Shown: positions 1 through 10,900, numbered from the stretch's first letter. The stretch: DNA of 16,710 nucleotides from DASTGO01 sp035719045 (GCA_035719045.1 DASTGO010000286.1:1-16710), one strand, 5' to 3'. The notes: a model not told the origin generated them from the letters alone. A program made the numbers and translations.

Positions 1-2
1 TC

Positions 3-347
3 ACCGTGCTCGCCGACCGCGCGGTCACCGTCTGCCTGTGGTCCGGGCTGGCCGGCTGGGTGGTCGCCTCGGCACTGGCGTCGGGGCAGCGCAGCGGCTG
101 GGTGCTGCCGCTGTGGCGGATCCCCGGGCTGCTGGCGGGGACCTGGCTGGCGGTGCTCGTCGTGGCAGCGCTCCTGGGCTGGATCGAGGACCTGGGCAAC
201 GCGCGCCCGCTGCGCCTGATCCCGCGCCGGGTCCCGGCCCGGCGCCGCCGGTTCCGGGCCCGGATCCGGGCCACCCGCATCCGCGGGAAGCTCCGGGCCG
301 GGGCAGTTGCCGACGACGAGGCCGTCCCCGCCGAGGCAGGCTCGTGA
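3..347 (+). CDS. C-terminal end of an unidentified integral membrane protein (5' end outside window)
   Basis: The reading frame is open from the first bases of the window and ends at TGA 345-347. A GTG at position 6 could be a start, but no ribosome binding site can be seen and the frame runs off the left edge, so I treat this as the tail of a longer protein. About 114 residues are visible: two hydrophobic stretches likely to span the membrane (roughly residues 8-26 and 41-60, the latter LLAGTWLAVLVVAALLGWI), then a strongly basic tail with runs of arginine (ARRRRFRARIR), probably cytoplasmic, and an acidic end. The stop codon overlaps the GTG start of the GH18 lipoprotein by four bases, so the two are probably co-translated and may act on the same envelope or polysaccharide substrate. 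I do not recognise the family; a membrane glycosyltransferase tail is possible but unsupported. Confidence 0.55.
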   Translation, partial: TVLADRAVTVCLWSGLAGWVVASALASGQRSGWVLPLWRIPGLLAGTWLAVLVVAALLGWIEDLGNARPLRLIPRRVPARRRRFRARIRATRIRGKLRAGAVADDEAVPAEAGS

Positions 348-1444
348 CCGGTGCCCGCCGGACCGCGGCACCTCGCCGGGTCGCGGAGCGTCCGGCCCGC
401 AGGCGGCTGACCGCAGGACTGCTCGCGTCGGGACTGTCGGCCGCAGCCCTGACCGGCTGCGCGGTGCCCGACCGGACCCCCGCGCCGACCTCGTTCGCCG
501 TGGTCGCGGCCTACGCGGACGCGGGGAGCGACAGCAGCCTGCCCTCGCTGATCGCCGCCGCCAAGGCCGGGGCGATCAACGAGGTCAGTCCGGTGATGTA
601 CCGGCTGCGAGCGGACGCTGGAGTGGACCGGATCGACCCCGCCGAGGACCTCGTCGCCGAGGCCCACGGTCGCGGAGCCCGGGTGGTGGCCACCACGCGC
701 AACCTCGTCGGCGAGACCTGGGACGGGGCCCTGGTGCATACCGTGATCAGCGATCCGCGACTACGCAGCCGGCACGTCACCGCCCTGGTCGACGAGGCCA
801 AGGCCGACGAGGTCGACGGGATCGACCTCGACTACGAGAACCTCCTGGCCGGCGACCGCGCCGCCATGACGGCGTTCGTCACCGAACTGGCCACCGCGCT
901 GCACGGCTCCGGCAAGGTGCTCACGATCGCGGTCCCGGCCATGACCGCGGCCTCGGTCCGGGACGACCCGGCGCTGGCGGCCTTCGACATCACCGCACTC
1001 GGCAAGGTCGTCGACGAGATCCGGGTGATGGCCTATGACCATGCCTGGGCCGGCTCCCCGGCCGGGGCGGTGGCCCCCCTGCCCTGGGTCAGGGAGGTCG
1101 TCGGCTACGTGACCGGCCAGGTCCCGCGGGAGAAGGTCGTGCTCGGGCTGGCCGCCTACGGCTACGACTGGTCCGACGGGCGCGGCGAGGCCCTGCCCAC
1201 CGACGAACTGCGGGCCCTGGTCGGCCAGACCAGGGCCACGGTGACGCGGGACGGGCCGTCGGCGAGCCCGTGGTTCCGCTACACGAAGGACGGCAGGGAG
1301 CACACCGTCTGGTACGAGGACGCCGCCAGCGCGCAGGACAAGATCCGGCTGGCCGCACAGGCCCGTCTGGCCGGGGTGTTCGTCTGGCGGCTCGGCGGGG
1401 AGGACCCCGCGCTGTGGCCGATGCTCACCGCCCCCGCTCACTGA
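344..1444 (+). CDS. Secreted GH18-type glycoside hydrolase lipoprotein (YaaH-like)
   Basis: A 366-residue protein starting at GTG 344, which overlaps the upstream stop as GTGA. The start is supported by what follows: a basic n-region with RRR, a hydrophobic stretch and the lipobox LTGC with the lipidated Cys at residue 39, so it is an exported lipoprotein, possibly through Tat. The mature part is a GH18 TIM barrel. DGIDLDYE at residues 158-165 is the family DxxDxDxE signature with the catalytic acid Glu165; further on are VMAYD, like the MTYD strand of chitinases, and a C-terminal GVFVWRLGGEDPALW segment typical of YaaH/YdhD-like enzymes. These cleave beta-1,4 GlcNAc-containing polymers such as chitin or peptidoglycan glycan; the substrate here is not known. 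No LysM or carbohydrate-binding domain is visible. The gene ends 3 bases from the convergent CoA-transferase gene, leaving no room for a separate terminator. Confidence 0.88.
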   Translation: MTGARRTAAPRRVAERPARRRLTAGLLASGLSAAALTGCAVPDRTPAPTSFAVVAAYADAGSDSSLPSLIAAAKAGAINEVSPVMYRLRADAGVDRIDPAEDLVAEAHGRGARVVATTRNLVGETWDGALVHTVISDPRLRSRHVTALVDEAKADEVDGIDLDYENLLAGDRAAMTAFVTELATALHGSGKVLTIAVPAMTAASVRDDPALAAFDITALGKVVDEIRVMAYDHAWAGSPAGAVAPLPWVREVVGYVTGQVPREKVVLGLAAYGYDWSDGRGEALPTDELRALVGQTRATVTRDGPSASPWFRYTKDGREHTVWYEDAASAQDKIRLAAQARLAGVFVWRLGGEDPALWPMLTAPAH

Positions 1445-1447
1445 GCC

Positions 1448-2554
1448 TCAGCGCGGCCAGCCCGCCAGGATCTCGGCCACCCCACCCTCGACGACCTGCG
1501 GTGCCGCCGGGGTGACCGGAGCGGTCCGGGAGAACCGGGGGGCCGGGGCTGCCTGGATCACCCCGTCGATCTCGACCAGCGTGCCGCGGGCCGCGATCTG
1601 CGGGTGCCCGGCGACCTCCGGCCAGGACAGCACCGGGGTGACGCAGGCATCGGTCCCGGCGAAGTGCTCCGCCCAGTGGTCGCGGGACCGGGCACCGAAG
1701 GCCGCGGTCAGCCATTCCCGCAGCACCGGCCAGCCGGACGGGTCGTACTGCGCGGGCATCGGGTCCGCAGGTGCCACCCCAGCCCGGGACAGCCCGTCGA
1801 TCAGCGCCGCGAAGAACTCCGGCTCCAGGGCACCGACCGCCAGGTAGCCGCCGTCGGCGCACCGGTAGGTGGCGTAGAACGGGGCCCCGCCGTCGAGCAG
1901 GTTGGCCGACCGCCGGTCCGACCACAGGCCCAGGGCCCGCAGGGACCAGAACTGCTGCAGCAGCAGGCTCACCCCGTCCAGCATCGCGACGTCCAGCACC
2001 TGGCCCTGTCCGGACCGCTGCCGTTCCCACAGCGCGGCCAGCACCCCCGTCACGAGCAGCATCGACCCACCGCCGTAGTCCGCGACCAGGTTGAGCGGCG
2101 GAGGCGGCGGCGCGGGATCCGCCCCGATCGCGTGCAGGGCTCCGCTGAGGGCGGCGTAGTTGAGGTCGTGGCCCGCTGTACCTGCCAGCGGACCCTCCTG
2201 CCCGTATCCGGTGACCCGGGCGTACACCAGCCGCGGGTTGACCGACCGGCAGTCGTCCGGGCCGAGGCCGAGCCGTTCGGCGACCCCGGGCCGGAACCCC
2301 TCCAGGAGCACGTCCGCCCGCGCCGCAAGCGCCAGCAGTTCCTCCCGGCCCGTCCCGGACTTCAGGTCCAGGGTGAGCAGGCGCATCCCGCGCAGGAGAT
2401 GGTCGGCGGGCCCCCACGATCCGAGCCGGCCCGGACCCGGTCGCTGCACCCGCACCACGTCCGCGCCGAGCCCGGCGAGCACCATCCCGGCATGTGGTGC
2501 CGGACCGATCCCGCCGAGTTCCACCACGCGCAGGCCGGTCAGCGGTCCGGACAT
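1448..2554 (-). CDS. CaiB/BaiF (family III) CoA-transferase, alpha-methylacyl-CoA racemase type
   Basis: A 368-residue protein with an ATG start preceded four bases upstream by a strong AAGGAGG site (2559-2565 on the minus strand). The N-terminus (GLRVVELGGIGPAPHAGMVLAGLGADVVRV) is the CoA-binding Rossmann region of family III CoA-transferases. GHDLNYAALSGAL places His129, and LVADYGGGSM places Asp159, where the mycobacterial racemase MCR has its catalytic His126 and Asp156. This pair, with the characteristic GHDLNY context, favours racemisation of 2-methylacyl-CoA thioesters over CoA transfer between acids. The likely role is epimerising branched-chain or sterol side-chain acyl-CoAs so that they can enter beta-oxidation, in the cytoplasm. 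Length fits the family. It is a single gene, convergent with the GH18 gene and divergent from the protease, with no pathway neighbours in the window. The family is certain; the racemase call is likely. Confidence 0.9.
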   Translation of the reverse strand: MSGPLTGLRVVELGGIGPAPHAGMVLAGLGADVVRVQRPGPGRLGSWGPADHLLRGMRLLTLDLKSGTGREELLALAARADVLLEGFRPGVAERLGLGPDDCRSVNPRLVYARVTGYGQEGPLAGTAGHDLNYAALSGALHAIGADPAPPPPPLNLVADYGGGSMLLVTGVLAALWERQRSGQGQVLDVAMLDGVSLLLQQFWSLRALGLWSDRRSANLLDGGAPFYATYRCADGGYLAVGALEPEFFAALIDGLSRAGVAPADPMPAQYDPSGWPVLREWLTAAFGARSRDHWAEHFAGTDACVTPVLSWPEVAGHPQIAARGTLVEIDGVIQAAPAPRFSRTAPVTPAAPQVVEGGVAEILAGWPR

Positions 2555-2572
2555 CGCCCCTCCTTGCCGGTC

Positions 2573-2584
2573 GGCACCGGTGCC
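2573..2584. promoter_or_regulatory. Perfect 12-bp palindrome upstream of the CoA-transferase gene
   Basis: GGCACCGGTGCC is a perfect palindrome lying 18 bases upstream of the CoA-transferase ATG and just beyond its Shine-Dalgarno sequence. It could be an operator or a small leader hairpin. A minus-strand TACGGT (2614-2609) a little further upstream could be the -10 element, which would put the palindrome inside the 5' leader. Such short GC palindromes also occur by chance in this base composition. Confidence 0.25.
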
Positions 2585-2669
2585 CGCCCCGCAGGTCCGG
2601 GCGGCCCCACCGTAACCGCCGGGATCCCGCTGTGGCGCGCGTCGGGCGGTCCGACGGTTCCGTCAGCCG

Positions 2670-2730
2670 GTGCGACAGCTCGGAGTTCGTCCGTGCGACA
2701 GCTCGGAGTTCGTCCGTGCGACAGCTCGGG
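2670..2730. repeat. 23-bp tandem repeat, about 2.65 copies, in the divergent promoter gap
   Basis: Two exact 23-base copies (2670-2692 and 2693-2715) are followed by the first 15 bases of a third (2716-2730). Each begins GTGCGACAGCTCGG and ends AGTTCGTCC. The unit contains an imperfect dyad: GACAGCTC and GAGTTCGTC can pair with one bulged base and one G-U. The repeat lies in the 313-base gap between the divergent CoA-transferase and protease genes; apart from it, the palindrome at 2573-2584 and the CoA-transferase ribosome binding site I see nothing definite in that gap. A reading frame of the protease runs through the repeat, but I place the protease start downstream of it. Confidence 0.85.
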
Positions 2731-2867
2731 CTCAAGGATGCGGCCGCGGATGCCGATGGGCCCGCGTGCCCCTGCTGACGCCCACCACGACATCCCCGTG
2801 CAGGCGTACCCGCCCCCGGCCCGGTGACACCCCGCTGCCGGCGCAGTCCCGCTCCGCCGTCCCCCTG

Positions 2868-4298
2868 GTGACCCCTTCCGCCCCCACCCGGCGGTCCCGG
2901 CAGCTCCGGCCGGCCCGGACCGGCGCGCTGCTGCTCACCGGTGCGGCCGCCGTCATCACGCTGACCGCCCTGGTCACCGCGATCCCCCGCGAGGTCATCG
3001 GCCTCGGCCCCGCGACCGCGGAGCCGCCCCGCAACATGCCCGCCCCGTCCGCCCCGGCGTCCGAGCGCACCCTGACCGACGACCAGCTCGCCGGGCTGAC
3101 CCCGCAGCAGCAGGCCGCCCGGCTGGACCCGTTGCGCGCCGCCGCTGCGGCCCTCGACCTGTCCATGCGAGCGGATCCGGCGGCGGCGGCCCGGCTCGGC
3201 TACGCCGGGGTCCGGATCGACGCCGGGAGCGGGCAGGTGGACGTCTACCTCACCAGCCCGCAGCGGTCCGCGGACCTGCTCGCCGCCGCCCACCGGCAGG
3301 ACCCGGCCGCCGGTCTCGGTCTGGTGCGGGTCCGCCCGGCGGACCATGACCGGGTCACCCTGGAGACCGGCGCGCTGCGGCTGCTCGACCTGTCCGACGC
3401 GGGACGGCTGCCGTTCACCGTGTATGCGGCGGGTCCGGCCGCGGACGGTTCCGGGATCGCCGCCCGGGTGGACGACGTGGCCGCCGCCGACCGGTTCGCC
3501 GCCCGACCGTCCGCCGCACTCGGCGGGCGCACCCTGGCCCAGGTCACGGGTGCCGCGCTGCGACCGGTCCACGGCGCCCCGATGGTGCCGAAGTCGTGGG
3601 CGGACCAGAAGTGGCACGACACCTCGCCGTTCATCGGCGGGGACGCCCTCACCGGCAGCGGCTCGGGGGCCGGCTGCACCGCGGGGCTGCCTGCCGTGCG
3701 CCGGTCCACGGGCCGTCCCGTCCTGATCACCGCGGCACACTGCTTCCGGACCGGGGCCAAGGTGTACACCCGGGGCGGGGTGCCCGGCCGGTACGGCAAC
3801 GGCCTGCGCGGCGCCTACGTCGGCACGGTCACCGGCCGGTACCCGTCGCTGGACGCGGTGACCATCGAGGGCGGTGACAACCGGGCCTCGGTCAGCCTGA
3901 CCAGCACCTGGGCCCCGCTGCGCAGCGCCGGGTACTCCTACGTCGGGGATCTGGTCTGCCACGCCGGACAGCGCTCGTACTTCCTGGGCCACCCGACCCC
4001 GTGCAACATCAGGGTGACCGACGCCGACCTGTGGTGCAGCGCGCGGTCCGGCTGCCCGGGGCTGGGATACCGGGTGCGTGGCGCCTGGGGCGACGCTCTC
4101 GGCCACGGCGCGCGGCACGGGTGGGGAGCCGCCGGCGGGGACAGCGGTGCCACCATCTTCGCCGTCACCGGCAGGGGGCTGCAGGCCCGCGGGGTGCTGT
4201 CCGACGGCGACCCCGGCGACGGCGCGCCCGGCGTGTTCTGGTCGCAGGCTCCGGACGTGTTCGCGCACTTCGGCCTCAGGCTCAATCCGCGCAGCTGA
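2868..4298 (+). CDS. Exported chymotrypsin-fold (S1-like) serine protease with long pro-region
   Basis: A 476-residue protein if GTG 2868 is the start. This start puts a basic n-region (TRRSRQLRPAR) directly before the hydrophobic segment GALLLTGAAAVITLTALVTA, a Sec signal peptide or membrane anchor; the upstream in-frame GTG 2766 would add an unlikely leader, and neither start has a clear ribosome binding site. Residues about 66-225 have no recognised catalytic motif and look like a pro-region. The protease domain follows with the full triad: His291 in ITAAHC, Asp329 in SLDAVTIE and Ser426 in GGDSGA. Cys270 and Cys292 flank the histidine as in the conserved disulfide of this fold; four more cysteines (364, 379, 390, 396) could form two further bonds, in keeping with an extracellular enzyme. 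The overall plan resembles streptogrisin or alpha-lytic-type proteases, but the pro-region is not clearly theirs. Specificity cannot be read. Confidence 0.85.
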   Translation: MTPSAPTRRSRQLRPARTGALLLTGAAAVITLTALVTAIPREVIGLGPATAEPPRNMPAPSAPASERTLTDDQLAGLTPQQQAARLDPLRAAAAALDLSMRADPAAAARLGYAGVRIDAGSGQVDVYLTSPQRSADLLAAAHRQDPAAGLGLVRVRPADHDRVTLETGALRLLDLSDAGRLPFTVYAAGPAADGSGIAARVDDVAAADRFAARPSAALGGRTLAQVTGAALRPVHGAPMVPKSWADQKWHDTSPFIGGDALTGSGSGAGCTAGLPAVRRSTGRPVLITAAHCFRTGAKVYTRGGVPGRYGNGLRGAYVGTVTGRYPSLDAVTIEGGDNRASVSLTSTWAPLRSAGYSYVGDLVCHAGQRSYFLGHPTPCNIRVTDADLWCSARSGCPGLGYRVRGAWGDALGHGARHGWGAAGGDSGATIFAVTGRGLQARGVLSDGDPGDGAPGVFWSQAPDVFAHFGLRLNPRS

Positions 4299-4324
4299 CC
4301 ACTGCGCGGCACCCCACACCCGGC

Positions 4325-4355
4325 CACCCGGCAGCCCACCCGGCAGCCCACCCGG
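4325..4355. repeat. 12-bp tandem repeat downstream of the protease gene
   Basis: CACCCGGCAGCC occurs exactly twice in tandem (4325-4336, 4337-4348), followed by a partial copy, CACCCGG. It begins 26 bases after the protease stop codon and runs directly into the hairpin region at 4352. Confidence 0.8.
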
Positions 4356-4420
4356 GCACGGTGGCACACCGTGCCCGGAAAACGGGAGCGATGTGCCACC
4401 GTGCCCGACGCGAACGGGAG
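4352..4420. repeat. Overlapping inverted repeats forming two mutually exclusive hairpins, on a 30-bp direct repeat
   Basis: Hairpin A pairs CCGGGCACGGTG (4352-4363) with CACCGTGCCCGG (4367-4378), a perfect 12-bp stem with a 3-base loop. Hairpin B pairs CGGGCACGGTGGCACA (4353-4368) with TGTGCCACCGTGCCCG (4392-4407), a perfect 16-bp stem with a 23-base spacer. The two share their left arm and cannot coexist. The right arms belong to an imperfect direct repeat with a period of about 30 bases: CACCGTGCCCG, a short variable stretch, then AACGGGAG and GAT, at 4367-4391 and 4397-4423. No T-run follows on either strand. It may terminate the protease transcript, the convergent GGDEF-EAL transcript, or both; it may equally be a dispersed intergenic repeat. 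Confidence 0.75.
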
Positions 4421-4462
4421 TGATCCTCCACCTCGAACGTTCCCCCGCCCGCCGCATGGAGA

Positions 4463-4560
4463 CCCACACGCACCCCGCCCGTCCCGCGAAGGCCCACACG
4501 CACCCCGCCCATCCCCGCACCCCGCCCATCCCGCGAAGACCCACGCACATCCCGCCCGCC
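4463..4560. repeat. Degenerate tandem repeat (period about 30) between protease and GGDEF-EAL genes
   Basis: CCCACACGCACCCCGCCC occurs exactly at 4463-4480 and 4493-4510, each followed by (G/A)TCCC; GCACCCCGCCCATCCC recurs at about 4517, and a diverged copy CCCACGCACATCCCGCCC lies at 4540-4557. TCCCGCGAAG(G/A) links the units. With the 12-bp repeat and the hairpins to the left, this makes almost the whole 321-base gap (4299-4619) repetitive. I see no gene in it, and stretches open in either direction look like products of the base composition. Confidence 0.7.
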
Positions 4561-4619
4561 GCTGCCGACGGTGGTGGCGCGGAAGCGGGCGCAGACGCGG
4601 AGCGGGAAGGTCCGACGGG

Positions 4620-7076
4620 CTACGCCGGGAAGCCCGGACGGGCGGTCGCCTGCACGCGGACCGCATCCAGCGGTCCGGGCCGGCCGAACAGGTAGCCCTG
4701 GGCCTCGTGGCAGCCCATCGCGCACAGCCGCCGGTGCTGCAACTCGGTCTCGACCCCCTCGGCGACCACCCGCAGCCCATGCGCCCGGGCGAGCGCGATC
4801 ACGGCCTCGATCACGCCGTCGTCCACCCGGCTGCCCAGGCCGTCGATGAAGGACTTGTCGATCTTCAGCACGTCGACCGGCAGTTCCTTCAGCTGGGACA
4901 GACTGGAGTAGCCGGTCCCGAAGTCGTCGATCGCCAACTGCACCCCGAGTTCGCGCAATCGGACCAGGACGGCCCGGCTGGTGGGCAGGTCCGCCATCAG
5001 AGAGCTCTCCGTGACCTCCAGCCCGAGCCGGGCGGGCGGCACCCCGGAGGACTCCAGGGCGGCCGCCACTCCCACGACCAGGTCGGCGGTCAGCTCGGAC
5101 ACCGACACGTTGACCCACATCGTGACCGGTTCCCAGGAGGGGTCCGCGGCGCGCCGGGCGGCGTGTTCCCGCAGCGCCGTGCTGAGCACCCAGCGCCCCA
5201 GCGGCACGATCAGGCCACTGTCCTCGGCCACCGGCACGAAGTCGGCCGGGCTGACCTCCCCGCGCTTGGGGTCGGTCCACCGTGCCAGGGCCTCGACCCC
5301 GTCCACCAGCCCGCGGGCCAGGTCGACCTTCGGCTGATAGGCCAGCCGCAACTGCCCCCGGGCCAGGGCGTCGCGCAGGTCGGCCTCCAGCTCCAGGCGG
5401 ACCAGAGCCTGCCGGTGCATGGTCGAGTCGAACACCACGACCCGGTCCCGGCCCTGGTCCTTGGCCTTGTAGAGGGCAGCGTCGGCATTGCGCAGCAGGG
5501 CGTCGGCGCCACCGTCCCCGCACCCGGCCATCGCGATCCCCACGCTGGCGGACAGCACGATCGCCCGCCCGTGCACGGTGACCGGCTGGCGGACCAGATC
5601 GACCAACCGCTCGCCGAGGTTCTGCGCCGCCGCGGTCGAGGCCAGCCCGGTGGCCAGCACGACGAACTCGTCCCCGCCGAACCGGGACACGATCACCCGC
5701 GGCCCGGAGGCGCTCTCCAGCCGCTTCGCCACCGCCGCCAGATACTCGTCCCCGACGGCGTGCCCGAGGCTGTCGTTGAGCACCTTGAACCGGTCGAGGT
5801 CCATCAGCAGCAGGGCGGTGGTTCCGGTCGAGGCCTGCTCGGCCGTGGCCACGGCGAAGGCCGCCAGCAGGCCGCTGCGGTTGGGCAGCCCGGTCAGCGG
5901 GTCGGTCATCGCCATCCGGCGGATCTGGTCCTGCGCGCGGGTCCGGGTCACGGCCAGGCCGGCCAGGGCGGTCCAACGCTGGATGAGCTGCCAGTGCCGG
6001 GGTTCCGGGGCGCGTGGGGTCCGGAAGTACTGGGCGAACGTGCCCAGGACGGTCCCGTCGATGTCGAGGATCGGGCTGGACCAGCAGGCGCGCAGCCCGG
6101 CCGGCAACGCGACCTCGCGGGGGCCGTCCCACCGGGGGTCCACCGCGATGTCCGTGCTGACAACCCGTTCCCCGGTGTACGCCGCGGTGCCGCAGCTGCC
6201 GACGTCCGGGCCGTAGGCCAGGCCGTCGATCGCCTCGCGGTACCAGCGGGGCAGGCTGGGGCCGGCAACGTCGCGCAGCACCGGTCCGTCGACGAGCAGG
6301 ATCGAGCACAGCACGTCCGGGTCCTGCTGCTCGACGGCCAGGGCCACCGTGGTCAGTACCTCATGCAGTCCGGCCCCGGAGGTGATCATGCTGAGCACCT
6401 CACCGGTGGAGGTGAGCAGCTGCCGTTCCAGTTCCAGGTCCCGGGTGCGTATGCGCAGCTCAAGGGCGTCCACCACCCGCCGGGCGAGCTGACCCAGCAC
6501 CTCCATCACCTCGGGGTCGATCTGCCGCGGCTGCGTGTCCAGCACCGCCAGGGCCCCGATCACATGCCCGGTCGGCGAGACCAGCGGCATCCCGGCGTAG
6601 AACCGGATCCCGGGACCGTCGACCACGGCGGGGCTGGCGGCGAACCTGGGGTCCACACTCGCGTCCGGCACGACCAGGGGATCCCCGGACGCGACCAGTT
6701 GGCCGCAGAAGGAGGTCTCCACCGGAGTGGCACCGACGGCGAGCCCGACCTGGGCCTTCACCCAGCGCTGGGTCTCGTCGACCAGGCTGATCAGGGCCAT
6801 CGGGGTGGCGGCCACGGTGGCCGCGATCCGGACGAACTCGTCGAAGGCGGGCTCGGGCTCGCTGCCCAGGATCTGGTAGTCACGCAGCACGGCCAGCCGC
6901 TGCGGATCGTGCAGGACGGCATCGCTGAGGGGGTCGAGGGCGCCCGGCACCGGGCAGGCACCCGCCGCGACCTCGGCCGGCGAGGGTCCCTTCGGGCCGG
7001 TCCCGGCACGGGCCTGGTCGGGGCGGCGCGGCCGCATCGGGCCACCGCGCGCACCGGCCTGGGTCCGTGACGTCAT
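4620..7076 (-). CDS. GAF-GAF-GGDEF-EAL cyclic-di-GMP synthase/phosphodiesterase
   Basis: An 818-residue cytoplasmic protein; the ATG at 7076 follows AGGAAGG on the minus strand by about five bases. Residues 1-45 are a low-complexity basic/proline leader. A first GAF domain spans about 60-205 (FDEFVRIAATVAATPMALIS; ETSFCGQLVA), a second about 225-375 (VGSCGTAAYTGERVVSTDI). The GGDEF domain (about 388-550) has an intact RFGGDEF with GGDEF at 467-471, but the RxxD inhibitory site expected upstream is absent (GPRV in its place). The EAL domain (about 560-805) keeps the metal and catalytic residues: EAL 595-597, Glu690, DDFGTGYSSL with Asp717-Asp718, Lys741 and Glu773. Both synthesis and hydrolysis of cyclic di-GMP therefore look possible, gated by signals or ligands at the GAF domains. 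No transmembrane segment is seen. Monocistronic by position. The ligand and the net activity are unknown. Confidence 0.95.
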   Translation of the reverse strand: MTSRTQAGARGGPMRPRRPDQARAGTGPKGPSPAEVAAGACPVPGALDPLSDAVLHDPQRLAVLRDYQILGSEPEPAFDEFVRIAATVAATPMALISLVDETQRWVKAQVGLAVGATPVETSFCGQLVASGDPLVVPDASVDPRFAASPAVVDGPGIRFYAGMPLVSPTGHVIGALAVLDTQPRQIDPEVMEVLGQLARRVVDALELRIRTRDLELERQLLTSTGEVLSMITSGAGLHEVLTTVALAVEQQDPDVLCSILLVDGPVLRDVAGPSLPRWYREAIDGLAYGPDVGSCGTAAYTGERVVSTDIAVDPRWDGPREVALPAGLRACWSSPILDIDGTVLGTFAQYFRTPRAPEPRHWQLIQRWTALAGLAVTRTRAQDQIRRMAMTDPLTGLPNRSGLLAAFAVATAEQASTGTTALLLMDLDRFKVLNDSLGHAVGDEYLAAVAKRLESASGPRVIVSRFGGDEFVVLATGLASTAAAQNLGERLVDLVRQPVTVHGRAIVLSASVGIAMAGCGDGGADALLRNADAALYKAKDQGRDRVVVFDSTMHRQALVRLELEADLRDALARGQLRLAYQPKVDLARGLVDGVEALARWTDPKRGEVSPADFVPVAEDSGLIVPLGRWVLSTALREHAARRAADPSWEPVTMWVNVSVSELTADLVVGVAAALESSGVPPARLGLEVTESSLMADLPTSRAVLVRLRELGVQLAIDDFGTGYSSLSQLKELPVDVLKIDKSFIDGLGSRVDDGVIEAVIALARAHGLRVVAEGVETELQHRRLCAMGCHEAQGYLFGRPGPLDAVRVQATARPGFPA

Positions 7077-7233
7077 TGGCCCTTCCTCGTCATCGGCGGA
7101 ATGGACGTCCGCTCCGGCTGCCAGGACTCACCAGCTGCCCTACAGGTGATCTCGGCTGCCGACGGCGCCGCCTTGAGCCGGCCACGACAGGGTCCCATGC
7201 TGCCACCCCGGTCTGGGATGTTTCATACGGAAA

Positions 7234-7298
7234 GGACCTCGGTCGAGGCGGTGGTGGGGCTCCGAACACCTGCCCCACCACCGCCCGACCGGGGTCCT
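7234..7298 (-). terminator. Large terminator hairpin downstream of nifJ
   Basis: A perfect 14-bp stem pairs GGCGGTGGTGGGGC (7247-7260) with GCCCCACCACCGCC (7272-7285) around an 11-base loop. It is extended by an outer stem of about 12 bp, AGGACCTCGGTC (7233-7244) with GACCGGGGTCCT (7287-7298), containing one U-G wobble, across a small internal loop. It begins 27 bases after the nifJ stop codon. In the nifJ direction the hairpin is followed by TTTCCGTAT, a weak U-tract. It also insulates the GGDEF-EAL gene that starts at 7076 on the same strand. I see no convincing promoter for that gene in 7077-7233. Confidence 0.8.
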
Positions 7299-7324
7299 CC
7301 GCCTCCGGAAACGATCCCGGGCGA

Positions 7325-10900
<3,576 letters not shown>

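Noticed and set aside
2573..2584. Restriction-type or operator palindrome as a confirmed regulatory site.
   Set aside because: Kept only as a low-confidence feature; short GC palindromes are common at this base composition.
2670..2730. CRISPR-like repeat.
   Set aside because: The copies are directly adjacent with no spacers, and there are no cas genes.
1425..4550. Very long open frame on the minus strand spanning three loci.
   Set aside because: It is an alternative frame of the CoA-transferase and antisense of the protease. Its translation is low-complexity Gly/Arg/Pro and matches nothing, whereas the genes called here carry family motifs.
4371..7070. Plus-strand open frame of about 900 codons opposite the GGDEF-EAL gene.
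   Set aside because: Antisense of a gene with intact GGDEF and EAL motifs; the translation is low-complexity and starts inside the repeat island.
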